This document shows positions 52,581-64,000 of a DNA stretch of 64,000 nucleotides, one piece after another. The translations under genes and the position numbers were made by a program. Source of the DNA: Formicarius rufipectus. Its lineage: Eukaryota > Chordata > Aves > Passeriformes > Formicariidae. Position 1 is the first letter of the stretch, and every line of letters begins with the position of its first letter. Below the pieces are notes generated by a model. That model was not told the DNA's origin. It saw only the letters and a list, made by a program, of their open reading frames with translations, and ran no database searches. The stretch covers positions 877,829 to 941,828 of the forward strand of contig VXAU01003163.1 in assembly GCA_013399695.1 (NCBI GenBank), written 5' to 3'.

Positions 52581-52794
52581 GTTGTTGTTGTTGGCTGGAC
52601 TTTGCGAATGAAGATCTTGGGATAAGCCTGTGCAATGGATTTTTTAAGTGAGGCACAGGGTGCGCAGAACTGGCCCCACTCCCTTTACTCCTGAGGTTCA
52701 TCTTGCCACGGCCGAGCAGCTCGGACGGNCACAAACGTGGCACTGCAGCCACGCCTGTAACACGAGCTGGGGCAGGCCGCAAAAGGTGGCAGAC
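52581..52794 (-). mobile_element. SINE/RTE-like retroposon, copy 2 (core missing at an N)
   Basis: Same element and orientation as copy 1, with the GTT (minus strand AAC) tail at 52581-52592, the same body, then a single N at 52729 where copy 1 has about 216 bp (48347-48562), followed by the same outer end. The present parts differ from copy 1 at only a few positions, several of them C/G to T changes at CpG sites. Flanked by its own perfect 10-bp target duplication, so it is an independent insertion and not a local duplication. Confidence 0.75.
52729..52729. other. Single N replacing the element core
   Basis: Compared with copy 1, about 216 bp including the tRNA-like domain is absent exactly at this N. 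The likely reason is an assembly gap written as one N. Confidence 0.8.
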
Positions 52795-52804
52795 TGTTTA
52801 TTTT
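52795..52804. repeat. Right target-site duplication of retroposon copy 2
   Basis: Exact repeat of TGTTTATTTT at 52571-52580. Confidence 0.8.
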
Positions 52805-55800
52805 AGAGCCGCATGCAATAACTTTTCATCAGATGTGTGGTCTGCCATATTGCCCATTGTGCAGTACAGTAAAACATTGTTTATATAAGTTTATTAAATT
52901 TGTTCTGTTTCAAGCCTGTGCTCTGTGTACATGTCCTAATGGTTCTACGTGATAATGTATTTTAAGTCCCCATGGGTCTGATTCTGTCCTTTAGGGGGGA
53001 AAGTGCACAATGTTTTGGTTGACTCTTCAGGTAGGAAACCTTAACACACAGCAGTGCTGCTTCCATGAGCAATATATGCACCCATGTTTCTTGCACATAT
53101 TGTTTGCCTACGTAGAAGAATTGGAAAGGCTGAGGAGGATGTAGCTGTAACTGCTGAGTAATGCTCCCTCTTAATTGAGGTCTGCTTTTGAAGATTGGAC
53201 AGCTGAGGAAACTGGGGCAGGCTTACCAGAAACAAGGATGGGGTGCAATGGCAGAGAACAGAAAGAGGAGTTGTGGGCAGAGTTGCTGTTCTGCCGGAGG
53301 AGGCTTGTGTTCTTGTGTCCTGGCCATGAGATGTATGCTTCACTTTCCCCAGCTCACCCTTAGGTTTCAATTTTAGTTATTTAACTGACTGCATTTAATC
53401 AGGACCATCACTCCTTCACTTGTGTATCTTTGAGCTCATTTCAGAGGCTAGTAATTGATTCAACTTTTTTTTATGCCTACCAGATGGTAATCTCATTCAG
53501 ATTTCATACGAGTGCTGATTGTTCCAAGTAGAGCAGTGGGCATGTAGCAGTACAATGCACTTGCCTTTTCATGGTTGTCTTTTTTTATACTAACAGTGAT
53601 CCCTTTTTCACACCCACAAGCAATGGACTTAAGTAAAATGAAGTATTTCACTGTAGCTTGCATTTAGAGTTAAATAATGAAAAGAGAAGTTAAAAGAGTT
53701 GAGGTAAAAAGCTGTACCGGACTGTGTCATTGTAATTTATTCACTAATTAGTGTGGCAGTGGCACAGGATGGTGTGTATCAAGCAATAGGAAAGGAGACA
53801 AAATGGTGTTGATATTGACTTTTACTCATGAGTTTGTGTCAAGCCAAGCTTTGTCAATACTAGGTATGTCATAATTGTCTGATGGCACAGCTGCCCTTGG
53901 CAAGTGTTTTATCTTTAATAGCAAGTTAGCTTCAAACCCATCTTTTCCAATCAGAGCATTTGACCTGTGTTTTGTACTCCTGAATGGATGCATGAATGTG
54001 ATTGCTGTGCATAACACAGAGAGGGTTATTTTGACCAAAAGGAAGAAAAATAAAATCTAAAACCTGCTCTGGTATACGTTGCCATGCAATGATGATTTTG
54101 GATGATGTTTTTGCAGCAAGAGCTGGAAGGAGCATGGAAAATTTTCCTTTCTTCTCTTACCACAAGTTCTAGAACCTAACGTGGCTGTGCCAGTTAAGAT
54201 CCAGGTCTGTCTTGCCCACTCTGCTGTATCCAACTATAACCACAGACAGGTGTCAAGGGAGTGAAAGGAGAGACACGTGTATGGTGCTTCTCACTGGCTT
54301 GCTTCCCACCTCCAGCTGGTTCAGACGATACAGTTTAACAGTCCTCATCATGTTTCACTTGCAGGTGTACTCTGTGACACCAGACAGGGTTAGGGAGTGA
54401 CGACTGCTTGCCTTGCATGCAGGGAGCTGCCCTATGGCAGTCCCAAGTTGTGTGCATTGTCAGTACTAAATCTGAATTAGGTCTTAACCTCTCCTGTTTT
54501 GCAGCTTTTCTCAGTAGTGAGGAATATACACACATGTGAAGGAAGTCTTGAGGTTCTTGGTATTTTTGGTGGTGGAAGAGCCCCAGATCAGCTGTTAGGT
54601 CAAGAGGCAGCATTAATTGCATCTCTCCAAACACAACATAGACATTCCAGATTCCAGTAACTGGTATATTAATAGGATTTGTGACATCAGATATTCTCTT
54701 CTGAAGTCATGAAAGAATTTGTTAATTATTTCTGTAAATCCACTTATTCCTCCTTCCATTTAATCTCCTTCCCTTAGTTTCTTCCCTTCCTTCCTTCTGA
54801 ATTCTGGGCCTCAAGAGCCATCTCTTCTTGAAGGTGACACATACCTAGATGAAAGGCTTGCATTAAGCAGGAGTTTCTTGTTATATCAACTCTTGACATT
54901 CCAAAAATGTCAGCTCCTGATTCGAATTGCAAGCAGGATCTTGTGCCAAAGCATTAGTTGTTTCCAAGTCTTCTGGTTATTAGTAAGACAGAATTGCTGT
55001 TTTAAGATAGAGTTGACCTGAGAAAATGCTGCAGAAGTGCATCCTAATGTTTCATGTCTCCAAGGTATCCCCTTTCCTTTTTTTTGGAGGTGTTGGCTGG
55101 CTCACAAGATTAATCTTGGTTCAGCTAGTAGCATGGCTTCCTGAGCTTGTGACACGTTTGGTTTCTTAGTTAAAGTGCTGGTTTTTGCAGGAGCCACATG
55201 TTCAACATCTCTGGAGTCTGATAAATTGGACTGGGCAGGTTTAAAAATCCACATATCTGTATTTTTATATGGGCCTGAACTGAACCAGTACATATTTTCA
55301 GCAAATAGTCTGGAAACAGTGGTGGAGTGTAGAGCTGAATCCAGTCACCACTAGCTCTCTGCAGAACTGCTGAAGTATCCATTGAAATTACATCCCCAAG
55401 CCTTGTCAATTTATAGACCAGCATTATAGAAATGTTTTCTGAAATAGATTTTAGGTGCGTTGTGTAGATGTGGATGGAGACAACTGCATGTGGTGGTTCT
55501 TCCAGAGGTTGTGTGTGTATGCACTGCACATGGTCCTGTCCTCACAAGGGACCCTCTGTGCACATTCAGTGATGCTCATGGGAATTGTCTTTTTGATGTT
55601 TATGTACAAAGTAAATTTACTGCATGTGCTGAGTGGCATAATATATTCATATTGGTTATATATCATTTGACTTAATACTTATGGTCTTTTTAAGACTGCT
55701 CTCTTTAATCTCCACCCTTCTGCTGAAAGTTTTATACATTACTTGTTAATGTAACATCAGAACACATCCATTTAATATATTTTATTTGAGGAGACTATGT

Positions 55801-58800
55801 TGTGTACCGATGTGAGTGTATTTTGTTTATTCTTTGTGTACCTCTGCAGGTGTTTAAATTAGTTGTGCATGATGTTAGTAATTGTAATTGATGTTGCAAA
55901 TGTGTTTCCTAGCAAGAATAAAATGTAAACATTGGAAAACCATGTAAATGGTAGAAAATACAGGATATAAAACAGTAAATATGATAGTGACAAAATTTTA
56001 ATAATAGACTGCAATTAAAAAAAATTTCACTCTCAGCAATCTTTGTCACTTCTTGTTCCATTTGCAGAAGTGTTGTTAATCACTGTTGTATCACTGAGAT
56101 TCTCACAGAAGACTGACTTTTGTCCACTCCAGTCCATGATATAATCTAATTGTCTGGTGGGTGTTTAATCAGAGTACCTCCAACGTACATGATTTTAGAG
56201 TCTGAAGTTACTATTCCACATTATAAAAAAAAAGGCATTTTACATTCTAGTGCACAATAAGAACATATCAAATATCCCTTACAGGATTTCAAACCTTTAT
56301 TTTTTGAACTCTTGCGAAAAAATACGTGCTTTTAGTCTGTATTAGCGAATCTAAAAGCAGCGGAAAAGGTCAAATGTTAAACATTTAATTTGGTTTCTCT
56401 AATTGTAGTATCATTAAAAATGACCTAATAGACCACAGGGTCAGATTCTTCTTTGTGTACCAGTACAACTCTATTGATTTTTAACTGAGTTGTTGCCAGT
56501 TTATTGTAGTGTGAGAGCAAAAGCAAGGCCTTTGAGTCCATTGCTGGCAACAGTAGAATAGTTCCTCTAGACAGACCCAGGCAGCTTGGTGATGGTCAGG
56601 GAAGACCAAGGATCATTTGCAGTATGAAAATCAGCTGCTTTAGTCCTGCATTTATTAGTGGTGTCTGTTAACTCCTAATTGTCTGATGTAAAGGGAGGTG
56701 GTTGTGCTGACATGGAGTAATGCCGTACCTGTCTTTGGAGTAGCTGTCATTGGAATGAACAGGGCTGCTGCTTTGACAGTGGTGCTCTCAGTTTGCTATT
56801 GCATGTGCCTGTAGGCTGGTAATCCCCTGCTTGCACAGTGACAAAAGGGGACCTACCCCTGTTGGTGCTTAAGTGGAGGTAAAGGAGAAGAAGACCCTGA
56901 GGCACTTACATCAAAAGCAGGTAGGTGCAGCATGAGGGAAGGGGAAGAACTGGAGCCTAAAGTGGTTATTGCTGAGTATTACTTGCAGACTATCCTAAAA
57001 CCAGGGCAAGGTGCCAGGTTTTGTGATGAAATGTCATGCCTTGCTGAAATATGCTGCAGTGTGACATCATGGAGTTTATCTTTCCCTCTTGTGATTCTGA
57101 GCTACACCTTGCTGTTGTTGCAATATGGCAGTTCCTCCCCTTGAGTTTATAGCAGAAAAGCAGGCAGAAAACCAAGTGTTCAAAGGGAGATTTCTCTGTG
57201 TGGAGGCTGCAGGGCTTTCCCCAGTAGTTACTCACAACTAGCTATTAAAGCAAAAAAACCCAAGAGGTCTTTGTGAGCTGTGTTTTCCATCACTTTCTTT
57301 CATAGATGATTTCTCCCTTGTCAGTACTCTGATGTCTTTTTGTATGTCAGGGCTCTGGCTTCAGTCTTTCTGCAGTACACCTTGTGATGGATCACCAGAA
57401 CTTTGATCATAAGACCTTTGAGACTGCTCCCTCTCTGTCAAGTTTGCTTGAGGCTGTCTGGGAGTTATGATGTGCAGGCCTAGGAGAGACAGCAGCATCA
57501 CACCACACATTTCATCATGAATCCAGACCATCCAAAAAGTCTAAAAACGTGTTTGCTATGTGAGGGGCATAATTTCAGAGTTTTTAATTTACTTAATAGT
57601 TAGATTATAGAAGAATTGTGGTTAAACACAAAGCATTTTCTTAAATGCAAAAGGTATCTCTTGTTAATCCCAATTTCATGTTCTCTTCACTAATAAATTC
57701 TTTTCAGATCTTTCCCCATTTTAACAGTGAAGAGGAATAAGCCGGGTAACTATTAGAAACCTGTAGGCTATGCTCTCTGTTGCAAAGCATAAAGTGCCTC
57801 TCTCTACTGTGAAGCTAGCGTAGTATATTTAATTTGGCATTAAGGGGAACCTTGTAGGTGTAAATATTAACGGAACAGGCCACAGATAAATTTGGAACAT
57901 TCAGCAGCACTTCACAATGCTGAAATGAAATACGTGAAGTGCAGCATTAGCAAATGTTTATATAAAACATGCTACAGTATTACATTGAACAATTATACCT
58001 CTCTTATCTCAGGCACTTATCTCTAGCTAAAGCCAAGTGGCTGGAAGGCTTAAATTGCTCAGTGTTTTTGAAGGCAGTGTGGTAATGAAATATGCTAAGC
58101 AGCTGGGATTTGTGTTGTGAGCATTTTGGGTATTTTTTTTGGCCTGATTACTTTTATCTTTGAAGACACAAAAATGACACAATGTCTTTCTGAAGACAAA
58201 GAAGGAGAAAGCCAAAGTCTAATGAGTTTAATTGCAGGAGCTGATGTTGAGAGTTGCACTTAAACCTTCTCTTCAGCATTTGCATCTCAATTTTGCCATT
58301 TTTGGAAGTCTTCTGTATAGAAATACATGAGTGTAAATCCTACGCCACCTTCTTGTCACGACGAAAAAAAAGGCTTGGATGACAGTGGGTTTGCTGTTCC
58401 CATGGTCAGGAGCAGGGTGGTGGAACTCTGAGGTCCCTTGCACATGGAGCTGATGGCCTGCCACCAAGCCTGTGTGCTGAAGCATTTGTGAAAGGATGGG
58501 AGTAGTGCGGCTAATTTGTTGAAGGTCTCACAGCTGTTGTTGTGTTGTATACTTGTTAAAGCTGCCTGAAATCAGCTCCAAGCAGCAGTGAGTAAATCAA
58601 GGCATGGCTTTTTCATAGAGATCTAGAAATCACAGTCAATGCTCAGATATTTCATGGTATATGGGTGGGTTTGTTGTATTTGTTGTATAGGTTTTGTTCT
58701 TTGAAAAGCAAAAGGCTTTTGCAGCTTGCATTCAGATAAGTAGTTCATGTTTACTGTATAATTTAAAATGGCAGAGATTTTTTTTCTCTTAGTGTGTGAA

Positions 58801-61800
58801 CCACAGAAGTTGGAATCTTATGTTAATTGTCCTTGCATTTGTGATTATAGAAGGTGTCTCCATTGTGATTGCAGCTGTACTTTATGAAGAGGAATAGCAT
58901 TAAGGAAAAAAATTAATATTGGATTTATAACTTTTCTTAGGATAGTTCATCAAACAAGACCAGCCAGCTCTTCTTGTGATGTTAGCAAATGCTCACTGGT
59001 GTAAACCTTGGAAATACTGCAGTCTGGCTTTGAAGGTCAAAGGTGGGATGTGCTTTCTGGTGGTTCTCAAAGCATCAGCAGTATGTAAGAAGTGGAGGTG
59101 TGGTTTTAATGGTCTTGATAGTAAGCACATGTGCTTTTAAGTGGTTTCTTTTTTTATTTCAAGTCTTGCACATCTGAAGTTCTGTGTTCCTCATCCTGGC
59201 TAATCAGAGGTTAACTTTTTTGCCCTTCCCTTACTTCTCTTCACTCTTCCCTTTCACTTTCCATGTTGCAGTTGGGAATAAGTATAAAACTCAGTGTCAG
59301 AATTCCTACATTTTCTTCCATATTGGGGTCAGTGAAGCCAAAGAAGTAGGTGTTTCTTTGTGGCCTAAGAAACCCAGCAGTCTGGTGGTATTTAGTGCTA
59401 ATTCATAGCTTCTTGCTGCTGCCTTCCATGTTTAGCAGTGCTTTGCCAGGCATTGGTCAAAGGAACCTCAGGTCCAGTATGACATTGTAGAAATTTTGAT
59501 TAAGTCCCTGACTCTTGAGACAAAAAGTTTGACAAAGGGGAGTTGAGTCTGCCTGGAAGAAACTGAGTTGTGCTACTTAGAAGAGCAGCCAGGCAAGTCC
59601 AAGTGGAGAAATAGTTCAGGAACTCTGAAGACTGGGGAAGTGATTTATAAGCTGATTTTTTGCAGGATTTAACTATTTTTTCTCAAAATGTCACTGACAA
59701 ACCCTCCTCACACCAGGGAAACAAATTGTATTTAAAAGATTGTGTCATCAAGGGAAAGAGACCATTATTATTTGTTTGCTTTACTGGTATCTTACTGTGT
59801 TCTCTAAAGCACCTTCATACATCTCAGGGCTGTTGGTAATCTGACAGTGAGTGGCTCTATTCAGAACTATTTCCAAAATAAAACTTTTACCTCTTCACGT
59901 GCACTTTACCAGTAACTTTCAGATGGTTTTCTGTGTCATTTGTAAGCAATTTGACATGTAAAATATCAGCAAGTATGAAGAGAATTTCAGAAAACCAGAT
60001 TAAACCACTGATTTTGAGCAACTAGTGTATCTACTTTGGTTCTCAGTTCTCACATAGTCCATGTGAGCAGCAAGACATTTTTACTCCTGGCCTTTACTCT
60101 GAACCCTCCTGCCTTTATCTGACTCTCACCTCTTCTGGATGCTTTGTCCCCAGCTGATGATCCTGCTTTCAAGAAAACTCCCTTCCCATGATTTTGCTTT
60201 TGGATATCATAAAACACAGGCAGAGCTTGAAGTGTAAAGTTTGTTTTTACAAGGGAATCAAAACAGAACTCTGACTAATTGGCATAAGCAAGGTATAAAG
60301 GGCTGTTGGATTTGGGAGTACAAGCAATTGCTCGTGAGGTTACTATGAATACTAAAATACTGTATTTGGAGAGAGAATATTTTTGGGTTTTTATTTTACT
60401 AGGTGGCATGCATATAAGTGTTGTCTCTATCTGGGTTCATTCCCTTGTGCCTAAAAGTAGTGGTACTTCCTAGCACACAGTCTGGACGTTGTAGTGGGTT
60501 CTGTACAGTGCCTTCAAGCCAAGCTTCATGCAAATCAGTGTCTTCTCAGTAGAGATGCGACAAGAAGTCACAGCAAGTTTGATATATTTTGAGTTTTTCT
60601 TTTTTATTGTTTAATCAGCTTAATTTAAAAATCAAACCCAAATGTTGTGCACTGATCATGAACAGAATAATTTTGTTATTTGTGGGTAAGTTGTTTTCTT
60701 GGCTTTGCTGATTTGAAGTAGGGTTTGGGTGAGAGATAAGGTAATTGTATTTGCTGTTTGCTTAAACAATGCAATATTTTGTCTGGAGATGACAGTAGTA
60801 TGTTCAAGTAACAGTTTAAAACTATTGAAAGACAAATACGTGTTTGTTGTGTAAAAGTTACAAGCAAAAAACTCTAGTAAAATGATTTTGAACATATTTA
60901 CCTAACTTTGTATAGCAGATAGCAAAGAAATGTAATTCCAGAAGTATAAATTCTGATGATTTCTGATGATCTGGGATGCTACCATTCCCTCATGGTTAAG
61001 CCATTCATTAAAAATAAGGAAAATAAAAAAGCAACTTAAGAGGTAAGGTTGAAATACTCTGACTTTCAATCTAGTCATACTGCTGTGCAAAAAACAATTT
61101 TTTCTTTTAGATCATGTGGCTCACTTATGTTGCATTTAAGTTCCAATGGCAAGAGTACTTGTTCTAATTTTGTGTATCCAGGGTTTTAAAGTAGTTTAGT
61201 CAGACTAGAATATTTGAACTAGAATAAATAGGCATATGGCAAGTGGAAGAAGATGTAATCACTCTGCTGCCTCAAAATTCTTTTGAGGTCAAGAATTTGA
61301 AAACAGGAACCTATAGTGCGGTTTGTGAGCACAATAGGAACAGCTGGTGCTCAGCACTTTTGAAAATGAGGTCACTTTATTCTTGGTTGAAATGTGCAAA
61401 ATGGGTCATCTGGGCATAGGCTTAAGACAAAGGCTAAGCACGTGGCCATTTATAACCAAGTTGTCCATGTTTCCAGAACTAGTTGGTTAAAAGGATTCAG
61501 TTAAACAAGGAAACACTGGGATAGGTCTGGACTATCCCAACTTTTGGAAGCATAGTTCCTACTAAAAAAAGAAATTACTGCCATATTTTTTTGAAGATCT
61601 GCTTATCATGAGGATGACATCATCCATATTTTTCACAGTCACCCCTCCCTCTGATGCCTTTCTGCTCATCCTTCACATAACCTACTTTAGGAAACACTGC
61701 TCTATTGTACAGTCTTTGGGAACACTGCTTCTCTACCAGTCTCAGGCCTGGGAATTCCCTGGTCCTGCCAGCAAAACAAAGGAGAAAATCTGAAACATGC

Positions 61801-64000
61801 ACAAACATCATTAGCAAATTCTGAAGATGCATTAGGAAAGATAACAAGAACTCAACTTAGATTTGCCTTTGGATTTTTTCATTATAAATATTCTTTTCAA
61901 AATATACATGAGTTGATGGCGTTAAGGCCACGTTTTATATTTTTGTTAATTGAATGGCTGTTGCTAATCCATCCAAGGTGACGGTATGAATCACAGTGGT
62001 GAATTTGAGACCTGATACTGATCGCTGCTGACTATTGCAAGACATGCATAAGAAGTTCATCATGAGAACTCATATGTATATTTCCAAAGGATTGTGCAGG
62101 TCTTGGATTCCAGACCCTGCCTCCAGTCATCCCAACAGCCTGTACAAATTGGCATCTGACCAAAGAGCTTGAGTGTCAGGATCATAGGAAAAATTCAGAT
62201 AGAAAGGGTTACCAGGTGATTGTAGTCCAATCTTGTCCTTGTGATTACACACCATTCCTCTCAAATGGAGTTCAGTCTTTGTGCACAAACAATGCTTTTT
62301 AAATCAAAGTAAATTCTGTTAATTTAATTGTAGAATAGTACATGGAAATGACGCTGGTTTTAAGCAAAAGCCAGAAGCCCATGCTAAAATAAACTGCACT
62401 TCTAATTCAAGGACTACCCATTCTGTCATTAGTGATCTTACCTAGAAGAGTATTTTGTTTATCTAGCTATTTATTGCTTTAATTACAAAAAAATACAGAT
62501 TTTATTGATTGCAAAATACTTGTGTCTTTTTTCTCATTTTTTAATGCACTTTTGTGACCTGTTGGTGGAATAACTCAAGAAAGTATGTTGTGACATGGGC
62601 AAGTATAAACAAAGCAGAAGAGAGGGAAAAAACTCTATTCTCAAATCTTGTGTATTTTGCCTTCTGAGGTGGACCTGTGCTGGAATTAGTAGGGGTGCAT
62701 CTCATAGTTAGCACCAGATTTCAGATGTGCCCATGAGAATGGTTCTCATTATTTTCTTATTATTAGATAATAAGTTTAATTTACTAAAGTAGGCATGAAG
62801 ATTGCCTTTGTGCAAGTGAGGAAATGTGCCTGTATAAACCAGGGCTGCATTTTGGCTAGTTTTTAACAAGAGCTGTCAAAAAAAGCATGGAGGAAGATGA
62901 CAAAGTGGTGATAGCAGCAGTGCAAGGAATTCTGGACTAGAAAAACAGAACACAATGAGAAAGCTCCATGGTCAGCAAAGTGCAGCCAGGGCTAAGCTGG
63001 CCTATCAGCACACATTGCTGCAGAACAGTGTAGCTTGCATAATAGATGTACAGGTTTGGAGTTGAAAAGTGTTTCTCTTTCACTGAAGAAACTTTCATTG
63101 AACTATATATATGATGTCATAAGTATTCAGTGACAGCTAAGTAGTTAGTATGAAGATGCATGACAGGTTGGTTTTTTTCTCTCTACCACAAGGTCTTGGA
63201 TGTCTTTCAGCAGTCAGAAATACTAACTTTTGATACCACACGACTTTACTACTCTTAGTTTCACCAGTAGAGGAAAGCACTTAAAAAGCAAAGGATAAGA
63301 CTCCTACACTGTCTTTCTGTCTCTGAGGTTTGCCTTGGATGAATTGCTGCACTGAAGTGTATTTAATCACTAGCTGGGAGATGGAACAAGGCTGGCTGGC
63401 ATAGCAGACAGAAGAAAAATTGTCTGTGGGATGCCCAGATGAATGGGCCATGTCTGAAGGAGCAGTGGTGGTGTCTGTCTTGTTTTCATGACATGAATTG
63501 TGTCTCCCTTTTGATTTCATCTCAAGTGCAAGTAGATGGTTTTCAGGTCATGAGGGAGAATACTTCAGCTTTTGCAATCACTGCAATTGATTCAGGCTTT
63601 GCAGAAGAGGTATTTAAAGGGTAAGGGTAGTATGTACTAGTCATTTCACAACACGTTTTGTATTTCATTTCATCCTCAGTTTAAACTGTTGCCAAACTAA
63701 TAACACTTCATAAGTTTTTTCTCTAGGATATCATGTGTAGTCATTTTCATCTTTGCAGAAGTTGCATGCTAAAGAAAATGTGTATGATGTGGATTCCATT
63801 TAGGAAAGAGCCATTTCTGGCATCCCTGCAGTATTTTTTACTTGATCATGTTTTTCCTTTGTTAATGAGAGCTGAAAGCTTTGTGCATGTGGTGTATGGG
63901 TAAAACTGTGTGCCCTGTAATAATACAGCAGTGGTTTGGGAACTCTGTATTGCGTTACACATTTGCCTTGCAGCAAGCAGTTTTCTTTTCAACTTTCTCT
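52805..64000 (+). other. STOX2: STOX2 intron 1, last part in window
   Basis: No recognised exon. The expected STOX2 exon 2, which continues after the glycine codon with D-V-S-P-like coding sequence and the start of the winged helix, was not seen, so intron 1 is at least 21.6 kb. A C/T-rich stretch lies near 54760-54800 and several T-rich runs occur. A short exon-like segment at 63527-63620 is discussed under findings. Confidence 0.65.
62178..62256 (-). mobile_element. Possible short decayed CR1 3' end (reverse orientation)
   Basis: The + strand has 'aggatcatagg', 'tcagatagaaagggtt' and 'gtagtccaatc' in the order seen in reverse-oriented CR1 3' ends ('atcatag', 'gaaggga', 'agtccaa'). It is short and diverged, so recognition is weak. 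Confidence 0.4.

Noticed and set aside
52558..52782. Peptide frames on the minus strand shared between the 48.2 and 52.6 kb regions
   Set aside because: The similarity is explained by the two copies of the retroposon; the frames cross a gap N and extend into flanking DNA.
1..64000. CRISPR arrays, operons or bacterial-type systems
   Set aside because: No regularly spaced repeats or adjacent protein genes; the sequence is vertebrate.

Overview
The window looks like a piece of a bird chromosome. Signs are CR1-type LINE fragments as the main repeats (one ending in the avian-style CR1 tail near 7625), sparse repeats overall, long AT-rich non-coding stretches and one strong CpG-island promoter. 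There is no bacterial or viral gene organisation, and almost every open frame is chance. The species cannot be fixed from the sequence.

One protein-coding gene is recognisable: the first coding exon of STOX2 (storkhead-box 2) on the + strand at 42196-42361. It lies at the 3' side of a GC- and CpG-rich promoter/5' UTR region (about 40930-42480) that contains a 128-base assembly gap. The exon gives the first 55 residues and ends at a GT donor in phase 1. Everything from 42362 to the end of the window appears to be STOX2 intron 1, because the next expected coding exon was not found. The leader carries several short upstream ORFs; the last overlaps the STOX2 start codon by four bases (ATGA).

Layout: 1-40.9 kb is upstream non-coding DNA. 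It holds an old CR1 (2.68-3.33 kb), two CR1 fragments at 5.95-6.37 and 7.34-7.65 kb that flank an isolated CpG-rich block with 28-bp tandem repeats (6.84-7.29 kb), a G/T-rich simple repeat (8.6-8.75 kb), a cluster of octamer-like motifs (12.2 kb), a reverse CR1 fragment (13.7 kb), an AT-rich inverted repeat (16.8 kb) and a possible LTR fragment (about 27 kb). 40.9-42.5 kb is the STOX2 promoter and exon 1. 42.4-64 kb is intron.

The intron contains the most unusual item. Two copies of the same retroposon-like element (48200-48626 and 52581-52794) lie in the same orientation, each flanked by a perfect 9- or 10-bp target-site duplication and ending in a GTT/AAC trinucleotide tail. The fuller copy carries a tRNA-like A box and B box on the minus strand, placed internally rather than at the 5' end. 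The second copy lacks about 216 bp of this core exactly where a single N occurs. No CRISPR, operon-like or other exotic system was seen.
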